64,000 nt of DNA. Origin: Isoetes taiwanensis. Taxonomy: Eukaryota; Streptophyta; Lycopodiopsida; Isoetales; Isoetaceae. The stretch spans positions 17,160,386 through 17,224,385 of the forward strand of contig JAJEKV010000003.1 in the NCBI GenBank assembly GCA_021234155.1. The letters run 5' to 3'. Positions 52,649 through 64,000 of this stretch are shown here, in pieces. The position numbers were made by a program, and so were the translations under genes. How positions within the stretch are numbered: position 1 is the first letter of the stretch; each line of letters starts with the position of its first letter. The notes below the pieces were generated by a model. That model had not been told where the DNA came from, ran no database searches, and worked only from the letters and a program-made list of their open reading frames with translations.

Positions 52649-54934
52649 ACACCCCCATCATTATGGAGGTCCTACCGAGATCTGATGTTTCCCCAGATCA
52701 TTTTGGTGCTGCAAATTTATTTGGAGCAGTCATTGTTTACAGATTTATTTGGAGCAGTTTTTGTTTCATTTTGGGTTGCTTACAGATGCTTGAAGATGCT
52801 GCTTGTTCACTGCTTGTTGCTTGAAGATGCTGCAGAAAGAAATACTTCTTAAATATTTCGGGAGAGCCAGCAAAAGCCAGCCCTCCATAATCTATGCAGG
52901 TGGACAAAAGGGAAGAAGCGCACTTGAAAATTCTTTTGCTGCAAGCTTTCTATACCTGTTTAGCTGTTGCCCTTTTCGACTGTTATTTTTTCATCTCTCT
53001 GCCTTGTCTTCTTTGCCCTGCACACAACAAAAGGTTGCCCTTGCATTCTGCCTATAAAGAAACCCATAGACAAGAGTTCTGCAAAAGATTTTTCATGCAA
53101 GAAAAGAAGGGCATTCGCTGCATTCTTTGTCATTATTGCTTTGTTCCTATTTCTGAAAGAAAGAAGAGAAGAGCGAACAATATGTGTGCCATCTCTGTGC
53201 CCCAGTGCCTCCTGCAAGAAGAAGAGAAGCAATCAGAAGGAAAAGGGAAAAGAAGAACCACCAAAGCTGTGCTCTGCCATCGCCATCTTCTGCTGCTTGT
53301 TTGTCGCCATAGCCACCTGCAAGCAAGAAAACAATGATCTGCTGTTATTGTCTGCTCCATCCAACTGCCTCTGCCATCGACCTGTTACCATCGTCGGAAG
53401 GAAGGAGACCTGCTCTCAGTTGCCACTGCCGCCTTACCTGCCTCGGCCGCCCACCATAGCCGCCCATCACGCTTGCAAGTTTTTTTATTTTTCTTCTTTC
53501 GTTTATTTTTCTAACCTTTGCTTTCGTTTAAACCTTTCTTTCATGTTTTTTATTTTTTCCTTTCATCTCATTTTCTAACCTTTGCTTTTCGTGTTCTTTC
53601 ACCCTTTCATTTATTTTCTAACATTTGCTTTCAAGTTTTTATATTTTCTCATTCTTTCATTCCATTTCCTCATCATTGCTTTCATTTTTTGCTAATATTT
53701 TCACCCTTACAACAATATTTCTTTACCATTTTTTCCTTGTCTAAAAACTATGGTCCATCCTTATTGCCTCAAACATCATTATTTTTGCCCTCATTGCCAT
53801 AATTTTTGTTTGGGCGCCGCCCTCCTTTCTTATACCATTTTTCCAAAAAAAAAAATATATATATAGCCATCTTGCCCCAAGCATTACATGTGTCTTTCCC
53901 TAAAGCCCGAAATTACCATTGATTTTCTATTATCATGGCACTCATTATTATTATCATCATTCTATCAAGTTCAAGTCTCTTAGAGTTATCACCAAATTAT
54001 TATCATCATTTATCATTATTATATGGTGTTGGAGTACACCCTAAAACCTCCAAATATTATTATTATTCTATGGTGTTGGAGTACACCCTAAAACCTCCAA
54101 ATTATTATTATCATCATTTCGAGTTCGAAGTCTCGGATATCAAAACTTTGGTTGTGTTCCTTATTGAGTCTAAGGGACCAACTATTGTACTAAATATATG
54201 AAAAACTTTGAAGTAAGAGGGCCGAGGGGACCGGCCCATTTTTTGTTTGGGCGAGATGTTGACCGGGTTTTTGGCACCCGGTCAACATGAAAAAAGAAAA
54301 GAAAGAGAACCATTGGAAAGGGGGGGTCGATTATAAAGCCCAAATGTTGTAAAGGTCTAAGGCACCAAAAAATAAAAAAAGGGCCTAGATCTAGTTGGTT
54401 AAATTTAAGGGCTTCTAAGATTTTTTAATGGTTGAAGAGGGGTACATTATCTAAGGCTAAGATGAAGAGGCAAGATCAAAGGTGGAGATTAAAAAAGGCA
54501 AAAATTAAAGGTTGAGATAAAGAGGCAAGATCAAGGGTGGAGATGAAGGGGTCGAAATTAAAGGTTGAGATGAAGAGGCAAGATCAAAGGTGGAGATTAA
54601 GAGGCAAAAATGAAAGGTTAAGATGAAAAGTAATAATTATAAGATGCTTGAGGAGCACGAGCTCCCTCTCTTTCCCTGCTCCACGAATCTTGCAGGAGGG
54701 TGGCAGCCTCTTGCTTGGTTCAAGATCAGAGGCCCTCCATGTTTCAGAGGCATGGAGGGCTCATTCATTTGTATTTCTTTTCCTTTTATTATATGAAGAA
54801 ATTTGGGCCCAGATTTGTTCTTCATTTCTTGTTTCTGTCCAATCCATTCTGTTTTACATTGTAGCAGCCACTGAAATGATCCTGATTTCTGCCTTTGAGG
54901 TCGAATGATGGGGGTGTGGGAAAACCCGCCATCA
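52649..54934 (+). repeat. 3' LTR of element C, 5' end trimmed
   Basis: Colinear with 28,792-31,099. It lacks the first 17 bases of the terminal repeat, starting ACACCCCCATCA. It ends with the full 29-base terminal repeat at 54,906-54,934, followed by GGACA. About 12 bases (TTTGCTTTTTCT) present at 29.69 kb are missing near 53,530. Confidence 0.8.
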
Positions 54935-54939
54935 GGACA
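54935..54939. repeat. Target site duplication of element C (right)
   Basis: GGACA, partner of 28,770-28,774. Confidence 0.9.
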
Positions 54940-56533
54940 CCTATGGTGCTCAAATCCTTTTCCAACTCAAAAATAAATCCCATGGGAATAGTGAGCAAAG
55001 TACCAATTGATATTGAAGGAAATATTGTAGCTGCTAATTTTGTGGTGATTGCTTTTGAAGGTATAAATGAAAATTTAGATATTTATGACTTACTCTTGGG
55101 TAGGAGATGGCTGTCAACAGCGGATGCAAGGCCTATATGGTCAAAGGGTGAATGTACCATAACTGATGGGAGGAAAACAATCACATTATACAATAAGCTT
55201 GGAGAACTGGAAGCCTTTAACTTCATTGAGAAAGATGTGCTAATATCAAATCACTTTGGTGAGCATGAACTCACTATTCAAACTCAAACATCAGTGCAAA
55301 AACTGCCAGTAGAGGTAAATGCTTCTCTAGATCAAAGCCCTGTATATTTGTGGTTTGATGGTGGTGTCCAAGAAATTAAATGTGGCTTCTTCAGCTACTA
55401 TAGTCAAAGATAATTCTAACAAATTATTGGCTAAGGTTGGCAGGGTCTTTTTTAATATCACCTCTAACATGGATGAGTATAAAGCTCTTATTGCAGGATT
55501 ATAAGAAGCCAAACATCTTGGTATTTCTAACATTGTTATATTTGGAGACTCCCAATTGGTATGCAGGCAGATCTTCAGAGAGTATCAGGCAAAGAATGAG
55601 GATATGATCACACTAAGAGACCAAGCTTTGGAGGAATTATCAACCTTTGAGTCTTGGAAACTGCACCATGTACCAAGGGACCTCAATGATGAGGCTGATG
55701 CTCTATGCAGAAGTGTCCTCCTTGAGCATTTAGCTGAAGGAGCCATTAAAGAAGGAGATCTTGAAGAAAAGGAATTGCAGCAGCTACATCCAATTATGGT
55801 AATCAATGCTGGTAGTGAGAAGCAAGTCAAAGAGGAAAAATTGAAAAAAAATGGTCAGGATAGGGTCCTCTATGTTGGAGATATGTTTAGAGAGGAGGAT
55901 GAGTGTAGAATCATGGAATTTTTCAATGAATGAAAGGATGTGTTTGCCTGGGACGACAATGAGCTGATTGATGTTGATAGAAGTGTGTGTGAATTTAAAA
56001 TAAAAATCAAAGAGGGAATGAAGCCTGTCATGCAAAAGCTCAGAAGGATTAATGGTGCATTACTTGATCTCATTAAGGATGAATTGCATAGGATGAAAGA
56101 TGCTGGTTTAATAACAGAAATAGTAAACCCTAAATGGTTGTCTTGCATTGTGCCTGTTGAAAAAAAGAACAAAACCATTAGAATATGTATTAACTACAGA
56201 GACTTGAACAAGGCAACTATTAAGGATTGCTATCCTTTGCCCTTCCTGGAAGATGTTCTACATGTTGTGGTAGGTAAGGAAATATATTCTTTCTTGGATG
56301 GTTTTTCAAGTTTTAATCAAATTAACATCAAGGAAGAGGATCAGCCAAAACAGCCTTCATCACACCTTGGGGAACCTTTTCCATGAAAAGAATGCCTTTT
56401 GGTCTGATGAATGCTTCAGCAAATTTTCAAAGGGTAATGGATACAATATTTAAGGACATGCTTTCACATTTGTTCAGAGTATTTCTAGATGATTTATGTT
56501 TAAATTCTTCAAGAAAGTATCACTTTGATTGTA
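54940..56533 (+). pseudogene. Element B protease end, extra RNase H and RT N-terminal half
   Basis: Continuing from 28,769: protease (PMVLKSFSNSKINPMGIVSK, LLLGRRWLSTADARPIWSKG); RNase H (VYLWFDGGV; MDEYKALIAGL; VIFGDSQLVC; LNDEADALC) with all four acidic residues; linker (RVLYVGDMFREEDECRIMEF); RT (RICINYRDLNKATIKDCYPL, KRMPFGLMNASANFQRVM, FRVFLDDLCLNSSRKYHFD). The frame breaks several times, including TAA in the RNase H and TGA before KDVFAWD. RT stops abruptly at 56,533 in the middle of the palm-thumb region, and LTR sequence in the opposite sense follows. The rest of RT is at 26,064 on the other strand. Confidence 0.85.
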
Positions 56534-58108
56534 TGCAAACACGGAAAAGTTGCTTTTTTGGTTCAAATTGCAGAGGGAATCTTCAGGGTGGAATCTTCCT
56601 GTTTGGGAAATGCAATAATATGCAGCAGAAACAAGAATAAACAAATTCAAACTGCTCTTTTCATGTCTTTTTAAACTTTTAATGTTTTTTTCTTTTTTAA
56701 GGAATGACTCTCTATCTTCTAAGGCTTCCCTCCACAAGGCCGAGGACCCTCAATGCCCGGCCAACTATCGTACTATTATGGCCAGCTCTCTCTTTTGCAA
56801 AACTGTTGGCTGGCATCCTTGAGCAGCGGCTGACAATACGGGCAGAGGAGGCAGATGTGCGAGCTCTCACACAGGCAGGTTTTCGGCCCAGGTATTCCAC
56901 CATTGATCATATCTTCACTCTGCGCGCATTGATTGAGGATAGCAGGAATCACCGACAAAACCTGTACTGTTGTTTCGTGGATTTCGCAAAGGCTTTTGAC
57001 ATAGTGCCTAGAGACAGGTTATGGGACATACTGCGGCAGCTGGGGACCCCCTTGACTTGTAGTGCAGTATATAGGCTATACGAGGCATGCTCAGGTCGTA
57101 TCACATCGTCAGGACAGCCGGTAATCAGTAGTATTGGAGTGCGTCAGGCCTGCCCCCTCCCCCCCACACTCTTTGGCCTATACATTGACCAACTGGAAGA
57201 TTGGCTCTCTGAGCATGGAGGTGCGGGTGCCCATCTCATGCATCACACAAGAATGAATTTTTATGAAGGGTGACATGTATGTGATGACATAGCAAGTCTT
57301 GGTGGTGATGTGGATGGTGATTTGGCAATTTTGGATGGTAACATGGATCAATTTGGCACTAGTGCACATAAGCTTGCGACTTTTGTGTAACAAATTGATT
57401 GTTTGTCTTTTTCATGCTTTTCTTGGAAATTTGTATACTTTCTCTCTCTAATTTTACTTTTAGAGAGAGAATATGATCTTAGATCATGGGAGAGGCCAAA
57501 TTGAATGGAATTTTTTGCTTTTTCAATATGGTGGTGGCATAATGAGTGTGTGATGTAAGAATGGTGCATGAATGATATGTTCTGACTAGAGAAAAGGCTA
57601 TTTGCCAAATTTACTAAGGGATATGAAGGTGAGACATGGAATATGAGGCAAGTTGGGTGTTTTGAATAGGAACAAGGTGGTGAACTCTAGAAGTGAATTC
57701 TGTGAATCATGTCAAGAACTCAAAAACTAGCCACATACCAAGTCAACTTGAGGGGTCTTCCAGTCTTCAAATTCTAGCTTGTTTTGCTTGAATCTTACTT
57801 CCTTGCTTTGCTTGTGTGATCTTCAATGAATGTACTCTCCTTGGCTCTTCAAGCAAGTGTCTACTTGTGATCTTCAGGAATGAGAGTCTTCAAGTCTGTA
57901 GTCCTTACATTCAAATGCTCAAGTCAATATACAGGCTTAAACATGTCATTGTGTGCAATGCTCTTCTATGCTGCCATAGCATGGCAGCACACCTCCGACA
58001 TTATTGGCTTGTAAATATGAATAAGTGATGACATGGCACAAAGGTTGACATAGAAAGGTGTGACATCTTACATGGCATCATATATGGTGACATGGCAGAT
58101 CATTGTCA
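56534..58108 (-). repeat. 5' portion of element B's 5' LTR, interrupted by a LINE piece
   Basis: 56,534-56,722 matches 19,146-19,330 and 57,246-58,108 matches 20,590-21,507. On the minus strand the LTR starts TGACAATGATC at 58,108. The middle 1.26 kb of the LTR is missing here and is replaced by LINE sequence. The left edge (TGCAAAC) is the inversion breakpoint. Confidence 0.75.
56723..57245 (+). pseudogene. LINE (non-LTR) reverse transcriptase fragment
   Basis: The open frame reads FAKLLAGILEQRLTIRAEEA, ALTQAGFRPRYSTIDHIFTL, CCFVDFAKAFDIVPRDRLWD and ISSIGVRQACPLPPTLFGLY. These are fingers and palm motifs of non-LTR reverse transcriptases (QxGFRPxxST, (F/Y)xDFxKAFD, GVRQGCPLSP; here QACPLPP). 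The catalytic YADD box, endonuclease and 3' tail are absent. The sequence is CpG-richer than the LTR around it. It carries no target duplication or poly(A), which fits filler DNA at a break better than a normal insertion. Confidence 0.8.
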
Positions 58109-58714
58109 TAATGCTGACGTGTAACATGACTATTATGATCAGCTCTACATTATTGGCATGGATAGTTATAGACATGGACTGTTAAAAGACATAGAAAGTT
58201 AATACTTGAGTAACTTCTTTATAATTTCTTAGCTGTTAAGTCAACCGAGCAGTTAAGTTGCTTTATTTACTATGGTATATTCTGTGCATCAAACATATAT
58301 TACTCTAAAAAGACTACTTACAAAAAATCCAGTAACTTTCCTCCATCACATACACAATGAATCCGACAATTTAATTCCTACTCCACTGAAAGGATGCATG
58401 TTGGTAGGTTTGTTAGCAGAACTGTACGTGAAGTGAATAAGAAAGCTTCGAACAGCTTCTGGTGACATCCATGCATCGACAATTGCCGCATCCTTACAGA
58501 TGAAACAATTGCATAAGCTTGACCCATCTAATGAAGTATTGCCCGGTGCTTCAGTTTAGTAACTTAACACGCTGCATAATTAAAATAACATGTCACTTAA
58601 GGAATCTTACAGGTATACTTTATCAGCTGCCAGACTCTCAAGGCCATTCATCCTCAATTTCTGAAATAGATTAATTAATACCCTACCTATAAAGTATACA
58701 TGTAAGGCAAAAGT
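58109..58714. other. AT-rich flank right of element B
   Basis: No gene seen. It starts exactly where LTR B ends, so it is probably the original flank. The 5 bases here (TAATG) do not match the 5 bases left of 18,579 (CACCT), so no target duplication is visible. Confidence 0.4.
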
Positions 58715-58935
58715 TTTGCCCAACGGATGTGTGGTGAGTTGGTATAGACCTAGTAATACCAAAATAAGTGTTCATTTCGTCATGGGTTCAAACTTGCCAA
58801 TGTCTCTTATCTTTGAGAGTTGATTACTAGAGGTATACGATGATAATCCCCGACGTGGTAGAACTTAAAAGTCTATACATGCCTTCTATTTTGGCTACCG
58901 CAAGGCAGTGGGATAAACGAGCTAGTTTGTACAAG
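58715..58935 (+). mobile_element. Probable tRNA-derived SINE
   Basis: TGGTGAGTTGG (near 58,732) resembles a pol III A box, and GGGTTCAAACTTGCC (near 58,784) a B box, with spacing typical of a tRNA-type promoter. The downstream part (CTACCGCAAGGCAGTGGGAT) has the look of a SINE body. There is no cloverleaf, so it is not a tRNA gene. The 3' tail and duplication are unclear. Confidence 0.4.
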
Positions 58936-60089
58936 ATTAATCTAGTATAAACAAAGTAATAATGCAAGAAGGCCCCGTTATTATAGCCTTGTCAGTGTCA
59001 AAAACGTTGTGGAAGAAGTAACCGTCACAACTGATAAGTTAATCTTAGTAAAATGAGCAAGAGAAATCACTTTAACCTGCATCAAAGTAATTGATGGTCA
59101 ATCAAAAGCCACTTGATAGCAGTATGAAACAGACTAAAACTATAGTAAAACTATTGTAGCTTTTTTTATTAACATAAAGCCCCAGCGGAAAGACAGGCAC
59201 TAAGGGATAAGATCTTGCACATCTATCGTTAGCTTGTTTGATTTCCATTCCAGTTAACTTCGTTTAAACTATGCACATTATAGGGATGGCCTTTCATGCC
59301 TAGTTTAGAAGGATAAACGTCTATATGACATCAATATGCATGGGCTGCACCTTCAACTTCTGGACTTCTGTAGCAATTCTCTGCATCATCACGAGCCGGC
59401 CCTGATTTATCCTCGACAATTCATGTCCTTCAAAAGAAACAAGAAGCTTAAAGAAAAGCATTGATTATACAATGCTTAAATTATACAATGCATTACACCT
59501 TACAAAAAAGAAACATTATACAACCAAAGCCATCAAAGAAAAAATGATCAATTTAAGGATCAAGTTGACAATCACAACAAGATGAAGGCATTAAGTTGGC
59601 ACCAATTCAATTTGTTCCAAGGGGTGCAAAAGTTTCCACTGTTTGTTTTGAGAAGAGAAAACAATAAAAGAATTGATTTGGTGGGTTTGAACAAAGAGCT
59701 AAGTAACTTAGGATCATGTTTCTCTTCATCAGCCCAATTATGGGAAAGCCAATGCCTTTCTTATAGTCTTCAATCTAGATTGTATGTATGAACCTGCATG
59801 CTTTTTGACAATTGACGTGTTTAGATGGCCAGAAGATAGGAAGTTGTATCGGCCAGCTTGTACTTTGTGACACATATGGAAAGGAACAAAGAAAACTCTT
59901 TACACATGCGCAAGGTGCAATGAGCATATGCATGGTCATGAACGGGTCCTTTCGAGGTGGGTTATGTTATGTATATGTTTTGCCATGTGCTTACGCTTAT
60001 GTACGCTTCTGCAACTAGATCGATCCCGAGGGAGACGAAATAATGATATGTCTATACCTTCCACATCGGTTCTTGTGCACCATCAAGAG
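58936..60089. other. Stretch without recognisable genes
   Basis: Only short frames without motifs, including one at 59,582-59,791. AT-rich. No repeat shared with the rest of the window. Confidence 0.4.
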
Positions 60090-62817
60090 TCTGATATCTA
60101 ATAGATGGCCTCGTGTCGGTGAGCCAAAGAAGCGGGGTCTATGGGACCTATAAAATGAAGCCCGCCCACTTGAAATGGACCTGGAGAGGTTATGGCAATA
60201 AGAGGAGCTGGCTGCAACACTCTTTTGCCAAAAATTTGACACTTGTAACAGCATTTTATAACATTATAGCAATCTTTAAAGAGAGTGGGTCAAAAATAGC
60301 CTGATCTCAATATCTTCTTAGCTGTTGTGTCAACAGCAAAATGGCCTCCACAGATGCCTTCATGCCATGCTTCAATGATCATCTTGGCTTCCTCTGAATC
60401 CACACACCTTAGCAGCACCCCTTCTTTGTCAATTTTGCACAAAACTTCCCCTATTAGCTTAAACTTCTTGCATTTTTTCTTGGCTGCTGGTCATATCCTT
60501 GGGCACTTCATTGTTCTCCAAATAGTTCCTAATGTCAAACTGCCAATACAATGCTTTTTCACGCAAAGCAACAAGGTTAGTAGACATAGCACCATCATTT
60601 TCATCCAAACCTTCTTGATGTTCATGCTCGAACAATGCATAGGGAAGGTAGGAATTCGGATTGTCAACTAAATTGACTACTTTCACACTGATATTATAGG
60701 TCTGAATTTTGCAAGCCCATCTACATAGCTTAGCCTTTGGCTATTTTTTTGCAGAGAGAAGAGGCATGGATTCTCCTTCATGAAGACTTGAGTATAACTA
60801 TTTTGCAAGGGATGGCCTTGCCTATCTATCAAGAACATCAACGCAACTGCACACTTTTCAAGTCTGGGATATCTAAATTCAGTATCAGACCACATTTTGC
60901 TTGCAAAGGAAATAATTCTGTCATCTTGAAGCAATGCTAATCCTATGGCCTTCTTTGTAACATTAATGTAAGCTTTGAAAGGCTATTCAAAGTCTGGAGG
61001 TTTTAGCAAAATAGAATGACATATGGCATCTATAATATTGTCAAAGGATTCTTCACAAGTTTGATTCCAATCCACTAATATATTGAAAACTTCCCAACCT
61101 TTGTGAGATTGGAAATGGAACTAATAGTGTTGAAAAGTGAGGAACATACATCCTTAAAAAGCTAGTCATACCTAGGAAGCTTTTAACTTGCTTGAGTGTT
61201 TTGGGAGGAGCAAGCTTCTTCAAGGCTTCTATTTTATTTTCGGCAACTTGGATGCCCTTAGTAGATACTTCATGTCCTAACAAATATCCTTTTGAGCATG
61301 AGAAAACACACTTCTTAGGATTTAAGCTCACGCCTCCTTTCCTGCACATAGCAAATAATTTAGTAAGATAAGCAAAATGATCCTTGCTAGAAGTGCTTAA
61401 ACACAAATCATCTAAGAAAACTCGAAATGCTATAGGAGGCATATCCTTGAAAATAGTGTACATTGCTCTTTGAAATGTTGCTGATGAATTCATGAGTCCA
61501 AAGGGCATCCTTCTCACTGCAAATGTTTCCTATGGTGTGATAAAAGAAGTCTTGGGCTGATCCTCCTCCCTGATACTGATTTGATTGAATCCTGAAAAGC
61601 CATCTAAGAAAAAATACATTTCTTTACCTGCAACAACATGCAAAACTTTCTCCAAGAAGGATAGAGGATAACAATCCTTGATAGTTGTCTTGTTTAAATC
61701 CCCATAATCAATGCAAATTCTAATTGTTTTATTCTTTTTTTCAACAGGTACTATGCAAGACAACCATTATGGACGATAAAAAATCTATTCTATTCTATTC
61801 TATTCTATTCTATTCTATTCTATTCTTTGATCAGGCCAAGCAAAGATGCATTTATCCTCCTTAGTCTCTGCATGACAGGCTCCATACCTTCTTTAATCTT
61901 TATTTCAAATTCACACACACCTTTGTCAATACCAATCAGCTCATTATAATCCCAAACAAACACATCTTTCCATTCATCAAAGAATTTAGCAACAAAAGAC
62001 TCATCTTCTTCTTTGAACAAGTCACCAACATACAATGTTCTATCTTGACCCTTTTTTTGAACTCTTGCCTCTTTTACCTGTTTTTCTTCACTTGCATTTA
62101 TGATTAAGATTGGATAAAGCTGATGTAGGTCATCTATTTCTAAGTCCTCCTCCTTTATTACTCCTTCAGCCAAATGTTCAAGTAGAACACTCCTGCACAA
62201 TGCATCTGCTTCACAATCTTGTTCTCTTGGAACATGGCACAATTTCACTCAAAGCCTGCCAATTCTTCGAATGCCTTATCTCTCAGCAAGATCGTGTCTT
62301 CATTTTTTGCTTAATATTCTCCCAAGACCTGTCTACAAACCAATTGTGAATCACCAAAAATGACAATGCTGCTCATACCCAGATGCTTAGTTTCTTGCAA
62401 ACCTGCTATAAGAGCTTTATATTCTGCCATGTTAGAAGAAATATTAGGGAAAATCCTGCCTACTTTAGCCAATAATCTATTGGAAGAATCCTTGAGAATT
62501 GCAGCAGAAGAGGCCACACTCAACATTTTTGAAACACCTCAATCAAACCATAAAAAAGCAAAATTTTTACCTTTAGACAAGTTTACCTCCATGGACAGTT
62601 TTGGCTTTGATATTTGATCAGAGGCAGCAAGCTCATACTCTTCACTGGGATTTGGTACCAAAATATCCTCTTCAATGAAGTTTAAAGCTTCAAATTCTCT
62701 AACTTTGTTGTAGAGAGTTATCTTCTTTTTCCCATTGGATATGGTGCATTCTCCTTTTGACCATACAGGCCTTGCATCCACTGTGAACAACCACTTTCTT
62801 CCCAAGAGCAGATCATA
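60090..62817 (-). pseudogene. B3, internal fragment of a B-type element
   Basis: Minus strand, in order: protease end (LLLGRKWLFTVDARPVWSKG); extra RNase H (FAFLWFD, NMAEYKALIAGLQETKHLGM, VIFGDSQLVC, EADALC); linker (RTLYVGDLFKEEDESFVAKF); RT (RICIDYGDLNKTTIKDCYPL, FRVFLDDLCLSTSSKDHFAY, KSFLGMTSFLRMYVPHF); degenerate RNase H (LMFLIDRQGHPLQNSYTQVF, NPNSYLPYALF); and the integrase finger plus start of core (GPFQVGGLHFIGPID). Both ends are truncated and no LTR is attached. Lesions include TGG to TAG near 61,530 and several frame breaks. It supplies the RT sequence lost at the inversion breakpoint of element B. Confidence 0.85.
61783..61835. repeat. (TTCTA)n microsatellite in B3
   Basis: About nine tandem copies of TATTC sit at the RNase H-RT linker, replacing coding sequence there. 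Confidence 0.9.
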
Positions 62818-64000
62818 ACAAGGTGCTGCGCATGGAGGGTTGCCCTCCGTGGCCAGAGGTTGAGGTGGCTTAAATCATACTTGAAAGTTATGTTTTTATA
62901 ATCAATCAAAATTGCTATTTTAGAACATTGTCATTTTGTGAAGATGATGGTACCCATTTGCATCACTAACTCCTCCTTAGATGTTGAGCTCCTTTTGGAC
63001 TAGGATCCAACTGGACACATGGACATTGGGGTTTGAGTGTAACGTATTGGTCTGTGGTGCTCTGTATGGAACAAAGATGGCAGAAGCATAAGGAGAAGTC
63101 TAATAGAGGAGAGAATGGAAATACATGTTTTGTGAAGTGACTTAAATCATAGTTCAAAGTCATGTTTTGACAATCGATTCAAGTTGCTACTTAGACAATA
63201 GAGTACTTGATACCATGAGTTTATTAATAGCATGGAGTATTTGATACTTGATAACATACGAAGCAATGTATGAAGAATTCAAATAGAGAAGTAAGAGGAG
63301 GAGTGGGGTGCAAAAGAACTTAGGAACTGTGAATTGTTTTGTATATCAGCCAAAATTACTATTTTTAGGGACTTTGCAAAGTTACTATTCTTAGCAACTT
63401 CTATCTTCGATTGAGATGCTTATTTATGCTTGTTAACTAGTCAAATCTCATCCTAAAACTTATTTTTCTCTTAAATTTTACGAGATTCCATTAGATTCTC
63501 TTAGGTTTTGATTTCTAGAATAATCCCTTAGATTTTATGACATTCCATTAGATTTCCTTAAATTTCAGCAAAGAAGTTACTATTTTTAGGAACTTTTCAA
63601 TATATACTATTCGTAGCAATTTCTATTTTAAGATGAGGTGCTTATTCATGCTAGTTGACCAATCAAAGCTCACTCTAGAACTTTCTAGAACATTCCCTTA
63701 AATTTTATGACATTTCCTTAGATTTCCTTAAATTTCAGCAAAAAAATGAAATGATCTAGAAATTAGACTGGAATACTCTAGAAGCTTTTAGATGACCAAG
63801 ATCTAATAAAGTGGTGTTTAATTGAATTTTAAGCGTTGAATTTTAGCTTATATATGTGGACAGTCAAGATAGGTCTAATTATCAACGCTCAGTCATACAC
63901 AACATTGGGGCCGCACAATAAGGGGAACGTCAGTAGTGGGTTTATTTTTATGTTAGAGCTACATTGTTCCCATGGTGTAAATTCAAAATGCAAAGTTGCT
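62818..64000. other. AT-rich end of window with diverged direct repeats
   Basis: No gene seen. CTTAAATCATA-TT-AAAGT-ATGTTTT units lie near 62,872 and 63,140. A longer unit (TTACTATTTTTAGG-ACTTTTC...GCTTATTTATGCT) lies near 63,355 and 63,576, and CTTAGATTTTATGACATTCC repeats follow. These are old tandem duplications of unknown origin. Confidence 0.5.

Larger units (their letters stand above)
28775..54934 (+). mobile_element. Element C with nested family A copies
   Basis: This is a 26-kb composite inserted into element B protease with TSD GGACA. It has 2.3-kb direct repeats at its ends (28,775-31,099; about 52,649-54,934), a tRNA-Gln-type primer site after the first, and no coding sequence of its own that I can recognise. 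The interior is occupied by two family A copies in opposite orientation. The PBS orientation puts C on the plus strand as the window now reads. Confidence 0.75.

Noticed and set aside
28775-54934. 29-bp terminal inverted repeats as a sign of a DNA transposon
   Set aside because: The ends are also 2.3-kb direct repeats with TG...CA, a primer site and a 5-bp duplication, which fits an LTR element.
18579-58113. Target duplication for element B
   Set aside because: CACCT on the left and TAATG on the right do not match. The ends may have been altered or the LTR borders are off by a few bases.

Overview
This window is nuclear DNA of a land plant. The evidence is spliceosomal introns with GT-AG borders, Ty3/gypsy elements of the plant OTA/Tat type, a fragment of the plant exosome gene MTR3/RRP41L, and a probable tRNA-derived SINE. 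Nothing fixes the species. No rRNA or tRNA gene was seen. The window has two parts of very different character.

Part one is about 1-16.2 kb: CpG-rich, almost all coding signal on the minus strand, and full of palindromes. It holds about a dozen gene-like pieces, most of which I do not recognise. Recognisable items are an FCP1/NIF-type HAD phosphatase that has lost its nucleophile aspartate, a 78-residue ORF whose first nine residues equal the histone H3 tail (MARTKQTAR), an intact acidic ORF of 303 codons that continues past an in-frame TGA, and two or three small coiled-coil paralogues. Three families of inverted repeats occur only here: (i) near-perfect 22-28 bp palindromes built on CTCGACTCGCGAGTCGAG, two of them inside a clear intron; (ii) about 65 bp hairpins with fixed arms (TCACACGACGCGAA) and differing but self-complementary loops; (iii) an array at 8.9-9.9 kb built on an imperfect palindrome of about 50 bp. 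This block could be a large undescribed mobile unit or decayed host genes. Frameshifts and nonsense codons are common.

Part two is about 18.5-62.8 kb: a CpG-poor retrotransposon nest. The oldest layer is one Ty3/gypsy element (here called B) lying on the minus strand from 18,579 (3' LTR end) to 58,108 (5' LTR start). I infer that its middle, 26,065-56,533, has been inverted by breaks in the 5' LTR and in the reverse transcriptase. Into B went a small LTR element (E, 23,817-25,798, TSD GATAG, tRNA-iMet primer site) and a second LTR element (C, 28,775-54,934, TSD GGACA). Inside C lie two copies of a third family (A) head to head: A-minus (31,839-42,520) and the nearly complete A-plus (42,521-52,633). 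A-minus is interrupted by about 2.5 kb carrying an MTR3/RRP41L fragment. A LINE reverse-transcriptase fragment sits in B's 5' LTR, and a further B-type internal fragment (B3) lies at 60.1-62.8 kb.

A and B share an unusual design: three CCHC knuckles in gag, a primer-binding site matching tRNA-Gln, an extra RNase H with all four acidic residues placed between protease and reverse transcriptase, and a usual post-RT RNase H without its catalytic residues. All copies seen carry frameshifts or stops, so no element here looks autonomous. Several shifts fall in homopolymers, so sequencing error must be excluded before calling each gene dead.
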